Shown piece after piece: positions 1-8,034 of a stretch of 64,000 nucleotides of DNA. The translations under genes and the position numbers were made by a program. The notes under the pieces are model-generated. The model saw nothing but the letters and a program-made list of their open reading frames with translations, did not search any database and was not told the origin of the DNA. Location: the NCBI GenBank assembly GCA_046269235.1, contig JBJZOS010000002.1, forward strand, positions 248,001-312,000, read 5' to 3'. Source of the stretch: Soonwooa sp032078105 (GTDB lineage: Bacteria; Bacteroidota; Bacteroidia; Flavobacteriales; Weeksellaceae). Numbering within the stretch: position 1 is the stretch's first letter; each line of letters opens with the position of its first letter.

Positions 1-98
1 CTCGCGCACGAATCTCTGATTTTGAGAAAACTATAATCTAGATCTTAAAAAAATAACAAGCGTATCTTTTCATTTTTAAAAATAAATAATCCTCGAAC

Positions 99-623
99 TC
101 ACAAGCCTACTACAACTCCAATATTGGGCACCAATCCACTACCAAAAATGCTATTATTCTCTTTCCAAAGAACATTATAGGTTAAGCCAACTTGGAAGTA
201 AGCGTTACTACTTATTCTGGCCATATAACCGCCTCCCAGATACAATGCTGACTCATCGGTACGGTATGTTTGGTTGTCATACTTGTTTATAAAATTGATA
301 AAATATTGTTGAAAAGCACTGGTCAAGAAAAAATTACGCCCAAAATAATAATTTGCGAAAGGACCAACACCAAACATTGTTGACTTGTATGCGTCAGCTG
401 TTTGCCAAGTAAAGTTGCCCATAAGTCCCATCTCGAAGTCGTTGGTTAATCTGTAACCAAGCCTTGGCGAAACTTGAAGATCGAATCTCCCGCCACTTCC
501 AAAGCCTAGACCGAGACCTCCTCCATACGTCCAACGATTATTAGAGCCCGCCTGAGAACCGCCAACCTGAGAGAAAGCGATAATGCTAGAAGATAACATC
601 AATAAGCAAATTGATTTTTTCAT
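99..623 (-). CDS. Outer membrane beta-barrel-like secreted protein
   Basis: The 174-residue product starts with a Sec signal peptide (MKK, a hydrophobic stretch, then a likely cut after FSQ near residue 19). The mature part is rich in Gly, Tyr, Phe and Asn in alternating polar/aromatic patterns, typical of a small 8-strand outer membrane barrel of the OmpW/OmpX kind, and it ends in hydrophobic residues (VGL). It is transcribed away from mnmA and sits at the window edge, so its downstream partner cannot be seen. No specific family was recognised; the barrel assignment is inferred from composition and strand periodicity. Confidence 0.7.
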   Translation of the reverse strand: MKKSICLLMLSSSIIAFSQVGGSQAGSNNRWTYGGGLGLGFGSGGRFDLQVSPRLGYRLTNDFEMGLMGNFTWQTADAYKSTMFGVGPFANYYFGRNFFLTSAFQQYFINFINKYDNQTYRTDESALYLGGGYMARISSNAYFQVGLTYNVLWKENNSIFGSGLVPNIGVVVGL

Positions 624-654
624 AAGATAGTTTTTGTCGATGTCTAAAATTAAA

Positions 655-687
655 GCTTTTTTGGCGATTATATTCGTTGTATTTTTG
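655..687 (+). promoter_or_regulatory. Probable promoter of mnmA
   Basis: A perfect Bacteroidota -7 box (TATTTTTG, 680-687) is preceded by TTTTTTGG at 655-662, at a spacing suitable for the -33 element. Transcription would start near 693. That gives an mnmA leader of roughly 225 nt which includes the structured GC-rich element. Confidence 0.45.
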
Positions 688-700
688 CATGGTAAAATTG

Positions 701-900
701 GGCGCGAGCGAAGCGAGCGTCAAAGCAGTATGTGGATTGTCTTATTATTAGAAAAATATCAACATAGCCCCGATGGAAGCGACATCCTTTGTGGTGAGCG
801 AGGCGGCGGAGCGTAGCGTAGCGGAGCCGACCGAGCGAACAATAAAGATACAGCGGACAGCGGGCGAGGATTTTCCTAAAAAGGTGAAAATCGTCCTGCT
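701..900 (+). repeat. GC-rich structured element in the mnmA leader
   Basis: This stretch is far more GC-rich than its surroundings. It contains a mirror-symmetric AGCG run (701-720). A second block starts AGCCCCGATGG at 766, passes an AGCG-rich core (795-838) and closes with GATACAGCGGACAGCGGG (847-864). CCCG near 769 can pair with CGGG at 861, and ATCCTTT near 784 can pair with AAAGAT near 844. A short hairpin follows (GATTTTC at 868-874 with GAAAATC at 886-892). I recall dispersed intergenic elements of this style in flavobacterial genomes, possibly the Flavo-1 RNA motif, but this was not checked. No second copy was seen in this window. Confidence 0.5.
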
Positions 901-919
901 CCTAAAATTAAAAAACATT

Positions 920-2107
920 ATGAAAGTAGTAGTTGGTTTGTCCGGCGGTGTGGACTCTAGCGTAACAGCCTATCTTTTGCAACAGCAAGGCCACGAGGTG
1001 ATTGCCCTATTTATGCGTAATTGGAATGATGCATCGGTGACTTTGGAGGATGAATGCCCTTGGGTGGAAGATAGTAATGACGCCTTGATGGTGGCACAGA
1101 AATTAGGAATTCCGTTCCAGGTGATTGATATGAGCGAGCTTTATAAAGAGCGTATCGTCGACTATATGTTTGATGAATATCAGAAAGGGCGCACGCCGAA
1201 TCCTGATGTGCTTTGTAATCGCGAAGTGAAGTTTGATGTGTTTATGAAAACTGCAATGTCTTTGGGCGCTGACAAGGTTGCGACTGGACATTATGCAAGA
1301 GTTGACTCCACAATTGATGAAAACGGAAAAGAGGTTTTCCATCTTTTGGCGGGGAAAGATAATAATAAAGATCAGTCTTACTTTTTATGTCAATTGAGTC
1401 AGGATCAATTGTCAAAAGCGCTTTTCCCAATTGGTGAGTTAACAAAGCCTGAAGTTAGAGAAATTGCTAAAGAAATTGGTCTAGTTACCGCTGATAAAAA
1501 GGATTCGCAAGGTTTATGCTTTATCGGTAAGGTGAGCCTTCCAACTTTTTTGCAACAACAACTGGTGCCAAAAGAAGGTGAGATTGTAGAGATTTTTAGA
1601 GATTTCAAAGGTTTTGCTGAAGATGCACCAAATTTTGAAAATAAAGAAGAAGAATTAAAATACCTGTCTCGCAACATAAAATACGAAAAAGCTGACGGAA
1701 AAGTTATTGGCAAGCATCAAGGTGCGCAATTCTATACAACTGGACAAAGTAAAGGTCTTGGAATCGGTGGTCACAAAGAAAGCTGTTTTGTGATTTCTCG
1801 CGATATGGAGAACAACATTATCTTCGTTGGCGAAAGTCATAGCTTCCCTGGCTTGCACAAAAAAGCATTGAAAATCGACAGCGCCGAGGTGCATTGGGTT
1901 CGTGAAGATCTTCGTTTGAAAGCTGGTGAAAGCATGCGTGTTTTGGCGAGATATAGATATCGTCAAGATTTGCAGGAAGCAACAATTTTTCAGTTTGAAG
2001 ATGCTTTCTACATGGAGTTTGACAAACCTCAATCTGCAATTGCCGAAGGACAATTTGCAGCTTGGTATCTTGACGATGAGTTGCTAGGAAGCGGCGTAAT
2101 TTCTTAG
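920..2107 (+). CDS. mnmA: tRNA-specific 2-thiouridylase MnmA
   Basis: MnmA makes 2-thiouridine at wobble U34 of tRNA-Lys, -Glu and -Gln, using ATP and a protein persulfide in the cytoplasm. The 395-residue product has the PP-loop SGGVDSS at residues 8-14, the nucleophile Cys99 in NPDVLCN, and the second active-site cysteine in GLCFIG near residue 204, so both catalytic cysteines are present. The start at 920 opens directly on the PP-loop domain; the frame is open further upstream only through the GC-rich repeat, which looks non-coding. Transcription ends at the hairpin at 2133. Confidence 0.97.
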   Translation: MKVVVGLSGGVDSSVTAYLLQQQGHEVIALFMRNWNDASVTLEDECPWVEDSNDALMVAQKLGIPFQVIDMSELYKERIVDYMFDEYQKGRTPNPDVLCNREVKFDVFMKTAMSLGADKVATGHYARVDSTIDENGKEVFHLLAGKDNNKDQSYFLCQLSQDQLSKALFPIGELTKPEVREIAKEIGLVTADKKDSQGLCFIGKVSLPTFLQQQLVPKEGEIVEIFRDFKGFAEDAPNFENKEEELKYLSRNIKYEKADGKVIGKHQGAQFYTTGQSKGLGIGGHKESCFVISRDMENNIIFVGESHSFPGLHKKALKIDSAEVHWVREDLRLKAGESMRVLARYRYRQDLQEATIFQFEDAFYMEFDKPQSAIAEGQFAAWYLDDELLGSGVIS

Positions 2108-2132
2108 TAAAAAACAGATTTATTGATATAAA

Positions 2133-2158
2133 AGCTTCCTCGCACAAGGAAGCTCTTT
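2133..2158. terminator. Bidirectional terminator between mnmA and lytTR gene
   Basis: AGCTTCCT (2133-2140) pairs with AGGAAGCT (2147-2154) around a 6-nt loop. A pyrimidine tract follows on the plus strand and TTTT on the minus strand, so it can serve the two convergent genes. Confidence 0.8.
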
Positions 2159-2179
2159 TCGTTTACAATAAATTGATAA

Positions 2180-2926
2180 TTAACTCGACAACCAATTCTT
2201 AAAATCTCTGACGCGGTCTCGACTTACGGTAATTTCCTCATCGGGTTGATGGTCTAATTCAACTTTGAAATATGGTGAAGTATGGATGTTTCTAATAAAT
2301 TTTGAATGAATAATATATTGACGATTAACTCGGAAGAAATCCTTTTTGTCCAAAACACTTTCCAATTCGTCTAAGGTAAAATCGGTAGGAAAATTTCTCT
2401 CAGATGTTTGTAGATATACGATTTTATTTTCGCTGAAAAAACAACTGATTTCGCTAGTTTGGACGATTTTCAGATTATAACCAATTTTTACTAAAATTCT
2501 TGATAAAATAGATGTTTCCTTTTTTAACATCTGTTTGATTTCTTGCGAGTTAACAGCCCCATCTTCTGGTAAAAATGATTTAAACTTTTCTATAGCTTTT
2601 GTCAAATCTTCTTCCATAATTGGCTTCAGAAGATAATCAATGCTATTTAGCTTAAATGCTTTGAGTGTGTATTGATCGAAAGCCGTTGTATAAATTATGA
2701 AAGCCTTAGTTGCTACTTTCTCAAAAATATCAAAAGACAACCCATCTCCCAAAACAATATCAGAAAATATTAGTTGCGGATGTTGATTTTCGTTAAACCA
2801 TACAACAGCTTCTTCTACAGAATTTAGCGTTGCAACCAATTCTAAATGAGCATAATTAGCTAACATCCTTTCCAACTTTCTAGCTGCTGGCTTTTCATCT
2901 TCGATGATGATCGTTTTTATTATCAT
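2180..2926 (-). CDS. LytTR-family response regulator
   Basis: This 248-residue regulator has an N-terminal receiver domain (about residues 3-118) with acidic pocket E9/D10 and phosphoacceptor Asp56 in FSDIVLGD. A LytTR DNA-binding domain follows (about 150-248; FFRVNRQYIIH motif near 200). It probably acts with the LytS-type histidine kinase encoded just upstream on the same strand (4000-5325), from which it is separated by two small 2TM genes and a decayed methyltransferase gene. Targets are unknown; regulation of the 2TM genes or of envelope functions would be inference. Confidence 0.93.
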   Translation of the reverse strand: MIIKTIIIEDEKPAARKLERMLANYAHLELVATLNSVEEAVVWFNENQHPQLIFSDIVLGDGLSFDIFEKVATKAFIIYTTAFDQYTLKAFKLNSIDYLLKPIMEEDLTKAIEKFKSFLPEDGAVNSQEIKQMLKKETSILSRILVKIGYNLKIVQTSEISCFFSENKIVYLQTSERNFPTDFTLDELESVLDKKDFFRVNRQYIIHSKFIRNIHTSPYFKVELDHQPDEEITVSRDRVRDFKNWLSS

Positions 2927-2933
2927 ATTTAAA

Positions 2934-3353
2934 TTAATATATATAAGGAATCAGTTTTTTAGTACGCTTACGTTAACTTTTGTAGTCATCTCCGAATTGC
3001 TCAAGTCATGCTTTTTCTTCAACAAAAATACGATAAGAAAAGGCTATAAATCATGAAACAACCACAATAAAAAAAGATAGCCAATTATTAAGTGTCAATC
3101 CAAGACCTACGAAGGTTAACATTGCAAATGTATAAGATGGACGCCTACTCAGTTTATAAAAACCATCTGTTTTTAGTTGATGATCGTTGTTGATGTTGAT
3201 ATCAACGGTAAAAAACTTTCCTACTTTTTTGTATTACGACAAACCTCATCGCACTAATATCATTTAAGAATGTAAATCTTTCCCTTTTTTGTCATGCTTC
3301 CCGAATCGCAAACTAACTGAATAATAGATTTCGGTAGCTAGCCATGCTAACAT
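2934..3353 (-). pseudogene. Decayed isoprenylcysteine carboxyl methyltransferase-family gene
   Basis: Reading the minus strand in one frame from ATG at 3353 to TAA at 2934 gives a recognisable ICMT/PEMT-type protein interrupted by six in-frame stops. Recognisable pieces, in order, are LATEIYY, DKKGKD, VGKFFTVDI, GFYKLSRRPSYT, GLGLTLNNWLS, YRIFVEEKA, LEQFGDDYK and RTKKLIPYIY. The C-terminal SAM-binding half is best preserved. At about 139 codons it is shorter than the family's usual 190 or so, so an internal deletion is also likely. Membrane methyltransferases of this family modify small hydrophobic or prenyl substrates. The stops rule out a working product. Confidence 0.85.
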
Positions 3354-3402
3354 TAATTAATAAATAAAAAAGAATTTAAAGAGAGACCATAATTATTAGA
3401 CA

Positions 3403-3714
3403 TTATAATATGTTATTGTTTTCTCTCTCCATTAATTCTCGAACTTTACGTTCTTCCCAATTTTTAGAAAAGATAAAACTCGGTACAAAAACAGTCATCG
3501 TGTGAGTGATAATACCAAGTCCCCACAATACTGGCGTCAACCAAATTTGCCAAGACCAAATGCTAGCTCCATTTGGAAGTTCGCTATAGTTCATCACAAA
3601 AAGAAGAATGTTAACAGCTAGATACACAAACAGATGCGTATAAAAACCTTTCAAATCTTTGACGCGCTTCGCTGCCATTTGGTATTTGATGTTTTGACTA
3701 TCGTTGGTATCCAT
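3403..3714 (-). CDS. 2TM domain-containing membrane protein
   Basis: This 103-residue protein matches the 2TM domain pattern: an amphipathic start (KRVKDLKGFYTHLFVY), two transmembrane helices (about residues 28-45 and 60-82) and the C-terminal signature KNWEERKVRELM. Function is not known for the family. It overlaps the start of the upstream 2TM gene by 17 nt, so the two are co-transcribed with the histidine kinase. The same domain occurs at the C-terminus of that kinase, which suggests a joint membrane sensing or assembly role (inference). Confidence 0.88.
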   Translation of the reverse strand: MDTNDSQNIKYQMAAKRVKDLKGFYTHLFVYLAVNILLFVMNYSELPNGASIWSWQIWLTPVLWGLGIITHTMTVFVPSFIFSKNWEERKVRELMERENNNIL

Positions 3715-3997
3715 CGTTTTGATATTTTTTAAGTTCTTTATTCAACATATCTTTTTCCCAGTCAGAGTTTAAAAGAAACAATTTAATAGCTCGTATAGCA
3801 AGTATAATTGCCCAAACAATAATAATAATAAATAATCTTCCTAAATTCATTTCGAAATTTCCTGTCTTTTGAAAATGCCATAATACGATGGCCAGTGATA
3901 CAACTATAAAAATTGCTAGACTAGAATAAAATTTCTTAATCGCTTTAACACGTTCTGAAGCAAACTCGAAGGCTACTTTTTCTTTAATATTTTCCAT
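3698..3997 (-). CDS. 2TM domain-containing membrane protein
   Basis: This 99-residue protein is a divergent 2TM-domain paralogue. It begins with an amphipathic segment (ASERVKAIKKFYSSLAIF), followed by two hydrophobic helices (about 24-42 and 52-74) and a charged tail with SDWEKDMLNKEL, which replaces the NWEERK signature. It starts 2 nt after the histidine kinase stop and overlaps the next 2TM gene, so it lies inside the same operon. Function is unknown. Confidence 0.85.
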   Translation of the reverse strand: MENIKEKVAFEFASERVKAIKKFYSSLAIFIVVSLAIVLWHFQKTGNFEMNLGRLFIIIIVWAIILAIRAIKLFLLNSDWEKDMLNKELKKYQNDGYQR

Positions 3998-3999
3998 GA

Positions 4000-5325
4000 T
4001 TATTTTTGATTTTCTTTTTGCATAAATTCTTTAATCTTGCGTTCTTCCCAGTTTTTTCCAATGGCAAAAACGTTCATTCCGTGCGCCAATAAGCCAATTC
4101 CCCAGCCCAACATCGGCCAATAAAACCAAAGCTCTTTAGGACTTGTCAATAGGTTAATGATGACTAAAAACGGAATTACAATGCAGTACGAAATTAGATT
4201 TCCGTAGAATCCTTTTAGTTCTTTCACTCTTCTAGCTGCTTTTTCGTAGGCTAGACTTTCGTTAGATGGGTTAATACTATTCATTCTATTACTTTTTTGA
4301 TATTCGGTTAACATTGGTATTTTAACTTTGAAGTAATCTTCAGATTTTTCGATAAAAACATTTTCTTTGGTCAAAAGCGAATAACGCTGTACAATATTGG
4401 ACAATCCAATGCCTTCTCGATCTTTTGGAAGCTCTCTAGTCTGCAAATTATTTTCAATACACAAAAATCCATTTTCGGTATAGATTTTCATAACCAAAGG
4501 CTTTGACGATGTTGCGAAATTATGTTTGATACAATTTTCTAAAAGCAACTGCAAAGACAAAGGCACCACCTTCAATTGATAATCCTCTTTCGGGACATTG
4601 AATTGAAACTCAACACTATCTTCGAATCTAGTTTTAAGAAGTTCGGCATAGGTTTTTGCAAATTCTAACTCGTCTTCGACACTCACCAATTCTTTATCTT
4701 TTTGGTCTAAAACGTATCGATAAATTTTAGACATTGACAAGGTAAATTTCTGCGCCTGATCTTGGTTTTCATCAATTAATGAGCTTAATACATTAAGAGA
4801 ATTAAACAAAAAATGTGGATCCAATTGGTTTTTAAGACTTTCAAATTGGGCATTCGCGGACTTTGCGATAATCTTTTGTTCGACAACCTCTTTACGCGTC
4901 ACTTTTTTAAGTTCCTCCATAAAGCTTTTGGCATGTAGAAAAGCCGAAATCATCAACGCAAAATTGATCATAAACCAATTCGCATAATTATATTTTTCCG
5001 AAAAGAAAACTTCCCAAGTGGTTACTTTTTGGATTATAACGAAATTAATTCCGTTACATAAATAAGTTAGAAAAACATTAAGAACAATAGTCGCAATAAC
5101 GCCAACAATCGTACGACGTTTTGTCTGGTTAACCCAAGAAAATCGATTATTAAGATAGTTGTTGAGCCAACCATTGGGCACAGCCATCAAAAAAGTATAC
5201 ATCGTAGAAATTGAAAAACTTATTAAAAAAGTATTAAGGCTTTTTGGACTTGAAAAAAAAATGAAAAAAAACAATCCCGAAAAGAAAGAAATTGAAATAT
5301 AAGTTTTAAGCGATTTGCGAGTCAT
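4000..5325 (-). CDS. LytS/YpdA-type sensor histidine kinase fused to a 2TM domain
   Basis: Residues 1-135 hold about four membrane helices. A coiled linker leads to the His_kinase domain with phospho-acceptor His171 in QLDPHFLFNSL, then an ATP-binding half with the N-box LLLENCIKHN and the G-box EGIGLSNIVQRY (about 255-345). The last 94 residues (348-441) form a complete 2TM domain ending in GKNWEERKIKEFMQ, so the protein should re-enter the membrane after the kinase core. An ATG at 4284 begins the 2TM part exactly where stand-alone 2TM proteins start, which suggests gene fusion by loss of a stop. It is the likely partner of the LytTR regulator downstream. Confidence 0.9.
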   Translation of the reverse strand: MTRKSLKTYISISFFSGLFFFIFFSSPKSLNTFLISFSISTMYTFLMAVPNGWLNNYLNNRFSWVNQTKRRTIVGVIATIVLNVFLTYLCNGINFVIIQKVTTWEVFFSEKYNYANWFMINFALMISAFLHAKSFMEELKKVTRKEVVEQKIIAKSANAQFESLKNQLDPHFLFNSLNVLSSLIDENQDQAQKFTLSMSKIYRYVLDQKDKELVSVEDELEFAKTYAELLKTRFEDSVEFQFNVPKEDYQLKVVPLSLQLLLENCIKHNFATSSKPLVMKIYTENGFLCIENNLQTRELPKDREGIGLSNIVQRYSLLTKENVFIEKSEDYFKVKIPMLTEYQKSNRMNSINPSNESLAYEKAARRVKELKGFYGNLISYCIVIPFLVIINLLTSPKELWFYWPMLGWGIGLLAHGMNVFAIGKNWEERKIKEFMQKENQK

Positions 5326-5503
5326 TATCTTGATTTATGGGACAAATTTATACGAAGCTTTTACAAATTCTGAAAAAAACTTACCGAATTGTAAAATTTG
5401 TTCTCCGAATCGTTCTTATGTTTTAATAAACATTAACATTAGTTAGTTTTTATTATGTCTAGAAAGGAATAAAATTTGTATCTTAATCTTAAAATAACAT
5501 CTT

Positions 5504-5701
5504 ATGAATAAAAATATAGAAGTATTACTAGCAGGAGCTTTGGGACTATTTGCGATCGTTGGCGCATTCGCAGTAAGAAAGGTTTTAAAAGAAAAATCTT
5601 ATAGTACGGACTATACAGATACACACAGATTGTTTTCGAAACAGTTTAAAAATCAATTCACGGAACATGGAGATGGCATCGAAATAAACGCATTACTATA
5701 A
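5504..5701 (+). CDS. Small single-pass membrane protein of unknown function
   Basis: A 65-residue product has one N-terminal hydrophobic helix (residues 7-24, rich in Ala, Gly and Leu) followed by Lys/Arg and a polar tail. It has its own upstream AT-rich region with AAAATTTG just before the start, and a strong terminator after the stop, so it behaves as an independent small gene. No family was recognised. The isolated position between a minus-strand operon and the radical SAM gene gives no functional hint. Confidence 0.65.
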   Translation: MNKNIEVLLAGALGLFAIVGAFAVRKVLKEKSYSTDYTDTHRLFSKQFKNQFTEHGDGIEINALL

Positions 5702-5727
5702 AAAATGACACTATAGATTTGACAGAG

Positions 5728-5752
5728 CCAGCTTCATAAGAGCTGGTTTTTT
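5728..5752 (+). terminator. Rho-independent terminator
   Basis: CCAGCT (5728-5733) pairs with AGCTGG (5741-5746) around a 7-nt loop and is followed by six T. It ends the small membrane protein transcript. Confidence 0.85.
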
Positions 5753-5843
5753 GTGAAAAACTTTAAGTTAAAAGTAATTTCTATTTCGAAAATCTCTAGT
5801 ATTTTTACAATAGTTTTTATTAAAAAAATCCAACATAGAGAAA

Positions 5844-6884
5844 ATGTCCCCCCAAGCTCCCAAAGGTCAAGGCGCACAACGCAACGTCACCAACCGATTC
5901 GACCGTTATACCTACGAGCCGGAAGATGAAGATTTGGAGACGATGAAAACCCAACTTATTGAGGTTTTCCCAAAGACGATTATTAATGTTGTCAAAAGTC
6001 CAGATCTTTCATTCGACTATTCTATGAATCCTTATCAAGGTTGTGAGCATGGTTGTTCTTACTGTTTTGCGCGACCAACACATGAATATTGGGGTTATAG
6101 CGCAGGAATCGATTTTGAACGTAAAATCATGGTTAAAAAAAATGCCCCAGAACTTCTTGAAAAAACATTTCAAAAAAAAAACTACATACCGAAAACCATA
6201 ATGCTGTCGGGTAACACCGATTGCTATCAGCCTATTGAACGTCAATTCGAAATCACAAGAAAACTTCTGGAAGTCTGCCGCGACTACCGTCATCCCGTTG
6301 GGATTATCACAAAAAATGCTTTAGTAATTCGCGATTTAGATATCCTAAAAGACATGGCGGAAAAAAATTTAGTGTCGGTTTCCTTGAGTATTCCGACGCT
6401 TAATGAAGAACTACGCCGCGTTATGGAACCAAGAACTTCGTCTTCTCAAAATAAATTAAAAGCCATCGAAATCCTTTCCCAAAACGGAATTCCCGTTAAT
6501 GTTATGGTCGCTCCTGTTATTCCAGCTTTAACAAGCGATGAGACTTTATCGATTCTAAAATCTGTTTCTGATGCTGGTGCAACAAGTGTTGGCTATACTT
6601 TAGTAAGACTAAATGACACAGTCGAACCCGTATTTATCCATTGGTTGACAACGCATTTCCCAGACAGAAAGGATAAAGTCCTTAACCTCATCAAAAATAT
6701 GCGTGGCGGAAAACTTGGTGAAAAACGATATTTTGACCGATACGAAGGTGAAGGCAATATTGCGGAAATGATTCATAAAACTTTTGAAATTGGCAAGAAG
6801 AAATTCTTTGCAAATAAAGAACGTCCTATACCGTCAACCGACAACTTTACGGGCAGCCGAACGCAACAACTTCGTTTATTTTAA
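5844..6884 (+). CDS. PA0069-family radical SAM protein
   Basis: The 346-residue product has the radical SAM cluster motif Cys67-x3-Cys71-x2-Cys74 (CEHGCSYC) followed by FARPTHEYWG. This pattern is typical of the PA0069 branch, which is related to spore photoproduct lyase. Further radical SAM strand motifs appear as MLSGNTDCYQP and VGIITKNALV. The family is widespread and its substrate has not been established as far as I know; a role in DNA damage is only suggested by the lyase relationship. The next gene starts 34 nt downstream on the same strand and may be co-transcribed. Confidence 0.92.
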   Translation: MSPQAPKGQGAQRNVTNRFDRYTYEPEDEDLETMKTQLIEVFPKTIINVVKSPDLSFDYSMNPYQGCEHGCSYCFARPTHEYWGYSAGIDFERKIMVKKNAPELLEKTFQKKNYIPKTIMLSGNTDCYQPIERQFEITRKLLEVCRDYRHPVGIITKNALVIRDLDILKDMAEKNLVSVSLSIPTLNEELRRVMEPRTSSSQNKLKAIEILSQNGIPVNVMVAPVIPALTSDETLSILKSVSDAGATSVGYTLVRLNDTVEPVFIHWLTTHFPDRKDKVLNLIKNMRGGKLGEKRYFDRYEGEGNIAEMIHKTFEIGKKKFFANKERPIPSTDNFTGSRTQQLRLF

Positions 6885-6918
6885 ACTAAATCCTTAATTT
6901 TAAATAAGAATTTTAATT

Positions 6919-7677
6919 ATGTCAAAACTTAAAGTTGTCGGTCTTAACCTCGACATCGTTTGGAAAAATAAACCTGAAAATTACAAAACTATCGAAGCTA
7001 CTTTAGCTAATATTGAAGCTGATATTTTTCTTTTACCCGAAATGTTTTCCACGGGTTTTTGTATGGACGCGGAAGAAATCGCAGACCGAAATAACGAAAC
7101 ACTTTCTTGGATGCAACACTTTGCAAAACAGAAAAATACAGCAATTGCCGGAAGTGTTTCTGTAAGCGAAAATAATAAATTCTACAATCGATTTTATTTT
7201 GTAAAACCTGACGGAGATTTTGATTTTTATGATAAAAAGCATTTGTTTTCATATTCCGGAGAAGATAAAATCTATACTGTGGGCGAACAACGAAAAGTTG
7301 TTGAATACAAAGGTTTTAACATCCTATTGCAAGTCTGTTATGATTTGCGATTTCCTGTATTCCAAAGAAATTTGGGCGATTATGACCTGATGTTAAATGT
7401 GGCGAATTGGCCAAACACTCGTGTAGAAGCCTGGAGAACTTTATTAAAAGCACGTGCTATTGAAAATCAAGCTTTAGTTTTTGGTTTAAATAGAATAGGA
7501 ACGGATGGCAACAATCTTAATTATGAAGAAAGTACTTTGGCTTTGTTGCCTGATGGAACTGAGATCTCAACAAGAGAAAACGCTCTCGTTATCGCCGAAT
7601 TTAATTTGGAGGAATTGCAAAAATTCCGAGAGAGATTTCCGTTTTTAAAAGATGCAGATAAGTTTGAGATACAATAA
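6919..7677 (+). CDS. Omega-amidase, YafV/Nit2-type nitrilase superfamily
   Basis: This 252-residue cytosolic C-N hydrolase has the Glu-Lys-Cys triad of nitrilases at Glu41 (LLPEMFSTGF), Lys107 (FYDKKHLF) and Cys140 (LLQVCYDLRFP). The EMFSTGF and CYDLRFPVF signatures match the YafV/Nit2 branch, which removes ammonia from alpha-ketoglutaramate and similar keto-acid amides formed by glutamine transaminases. Length fits the family. Transcription stops at the hairpin at 7678. Confidence 0.88.
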   Translation: MSKLKVVGLNLDIVWKNKPENYKTIEATLANIEADIFLLPEMFSTGFCMDAEEIADRNNETLSWMQHFAKQKNTAIAGSVSVSENNKFYNRFYFVKPDGDFDFYDKKHLFSYSGEDKIYTVGEQRKVVEYKGFNILLQVCYDLRFPVFQRNLGDYDLMLNVANWPNTRVEAWRTLLKARAIENQALVFGLNRIGTDGNNLNYEESTLALLPDGTEISTRENALVIAEFNLEELQKFRERFPFLKDADKFEIQ

Positions 7678-7704
7678 AAAATCCGGATAAATTTTCCGGA
7701 TTTT
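7678..7704. terminator. Bidirectional terminator
   Basis: AAAATCCGG (7678-7686) pairs with CCGGATTTT (7696-7704) around a 9-nt loop. It lies between the convergent amidase and thioredoxin genes and has a T-run on each strand. Confidence 0.85.
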
Positions 7705-7708
7705 ACCT

Positions 7709-8008
7709 TTATTGAAACTGCTTTAGAAGTGCTGTTAATCTGTTAACATCGTGGACGCCACTTTCTTTATATAGCATTTCTCCTTTTTTGAAAATTGCTA
7801 AAGTCGGCACACCACGGACGCCATATTGATTAGCCAAAGCAGGGTATTGATCCACATCGACTTTTATAATCCTGGCTGCCTCACCAATATTTTCTTTTAC
7901 TGTTGTCAGCACCGAAGATTGAACTTTACAAGGTTGACACCAAGTCGCAAAAAAATCGATAAGAACAGGTCTTTCAGAATCAATAATTTCTTGAAATTTT
8001 TGAGACAT
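7709..8008 (-). CDS. Thioredoxin
   Basis: A 99-residue thioredoxin-fold protein without signal peptide has the redox motif W-C24-Q-P-C27 and the cis-Pro segment GVRGVPTLAIF. The centre of the motif is QP rather than the usual GP, which is common among flavobacterial paralogues. It is the last gene of a minus-strand group with a secreted rhodanese (26 nt upstream) and a metallo-beta-lactamase/rhodanese protein. This context suggests a role in reducing persulfide or disulfide intermediates (inference). Confidence 0.9.
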   Translation of the reverse strand: MSQKFQEIIDSERPVLIDFFATWCQPCKVQSSVLTTVKENIGEAARIIKVDVDQYPALANQYGVRGVPTLAIFKKGEMLYKESGVHDVNRLTALLKQFQ

Positions 8009-8034
8009 TCTATTTTTAATTAATTGTTAATAAA

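Noticed and set aside
634..816. A 60-codon plus-strand frame overlapping the mnmA leader.
   Set aside because: It overlaps the promoter box and the GC-rich repeat and encodes no protein-like pattern (an RERSERQ run from the repeat).
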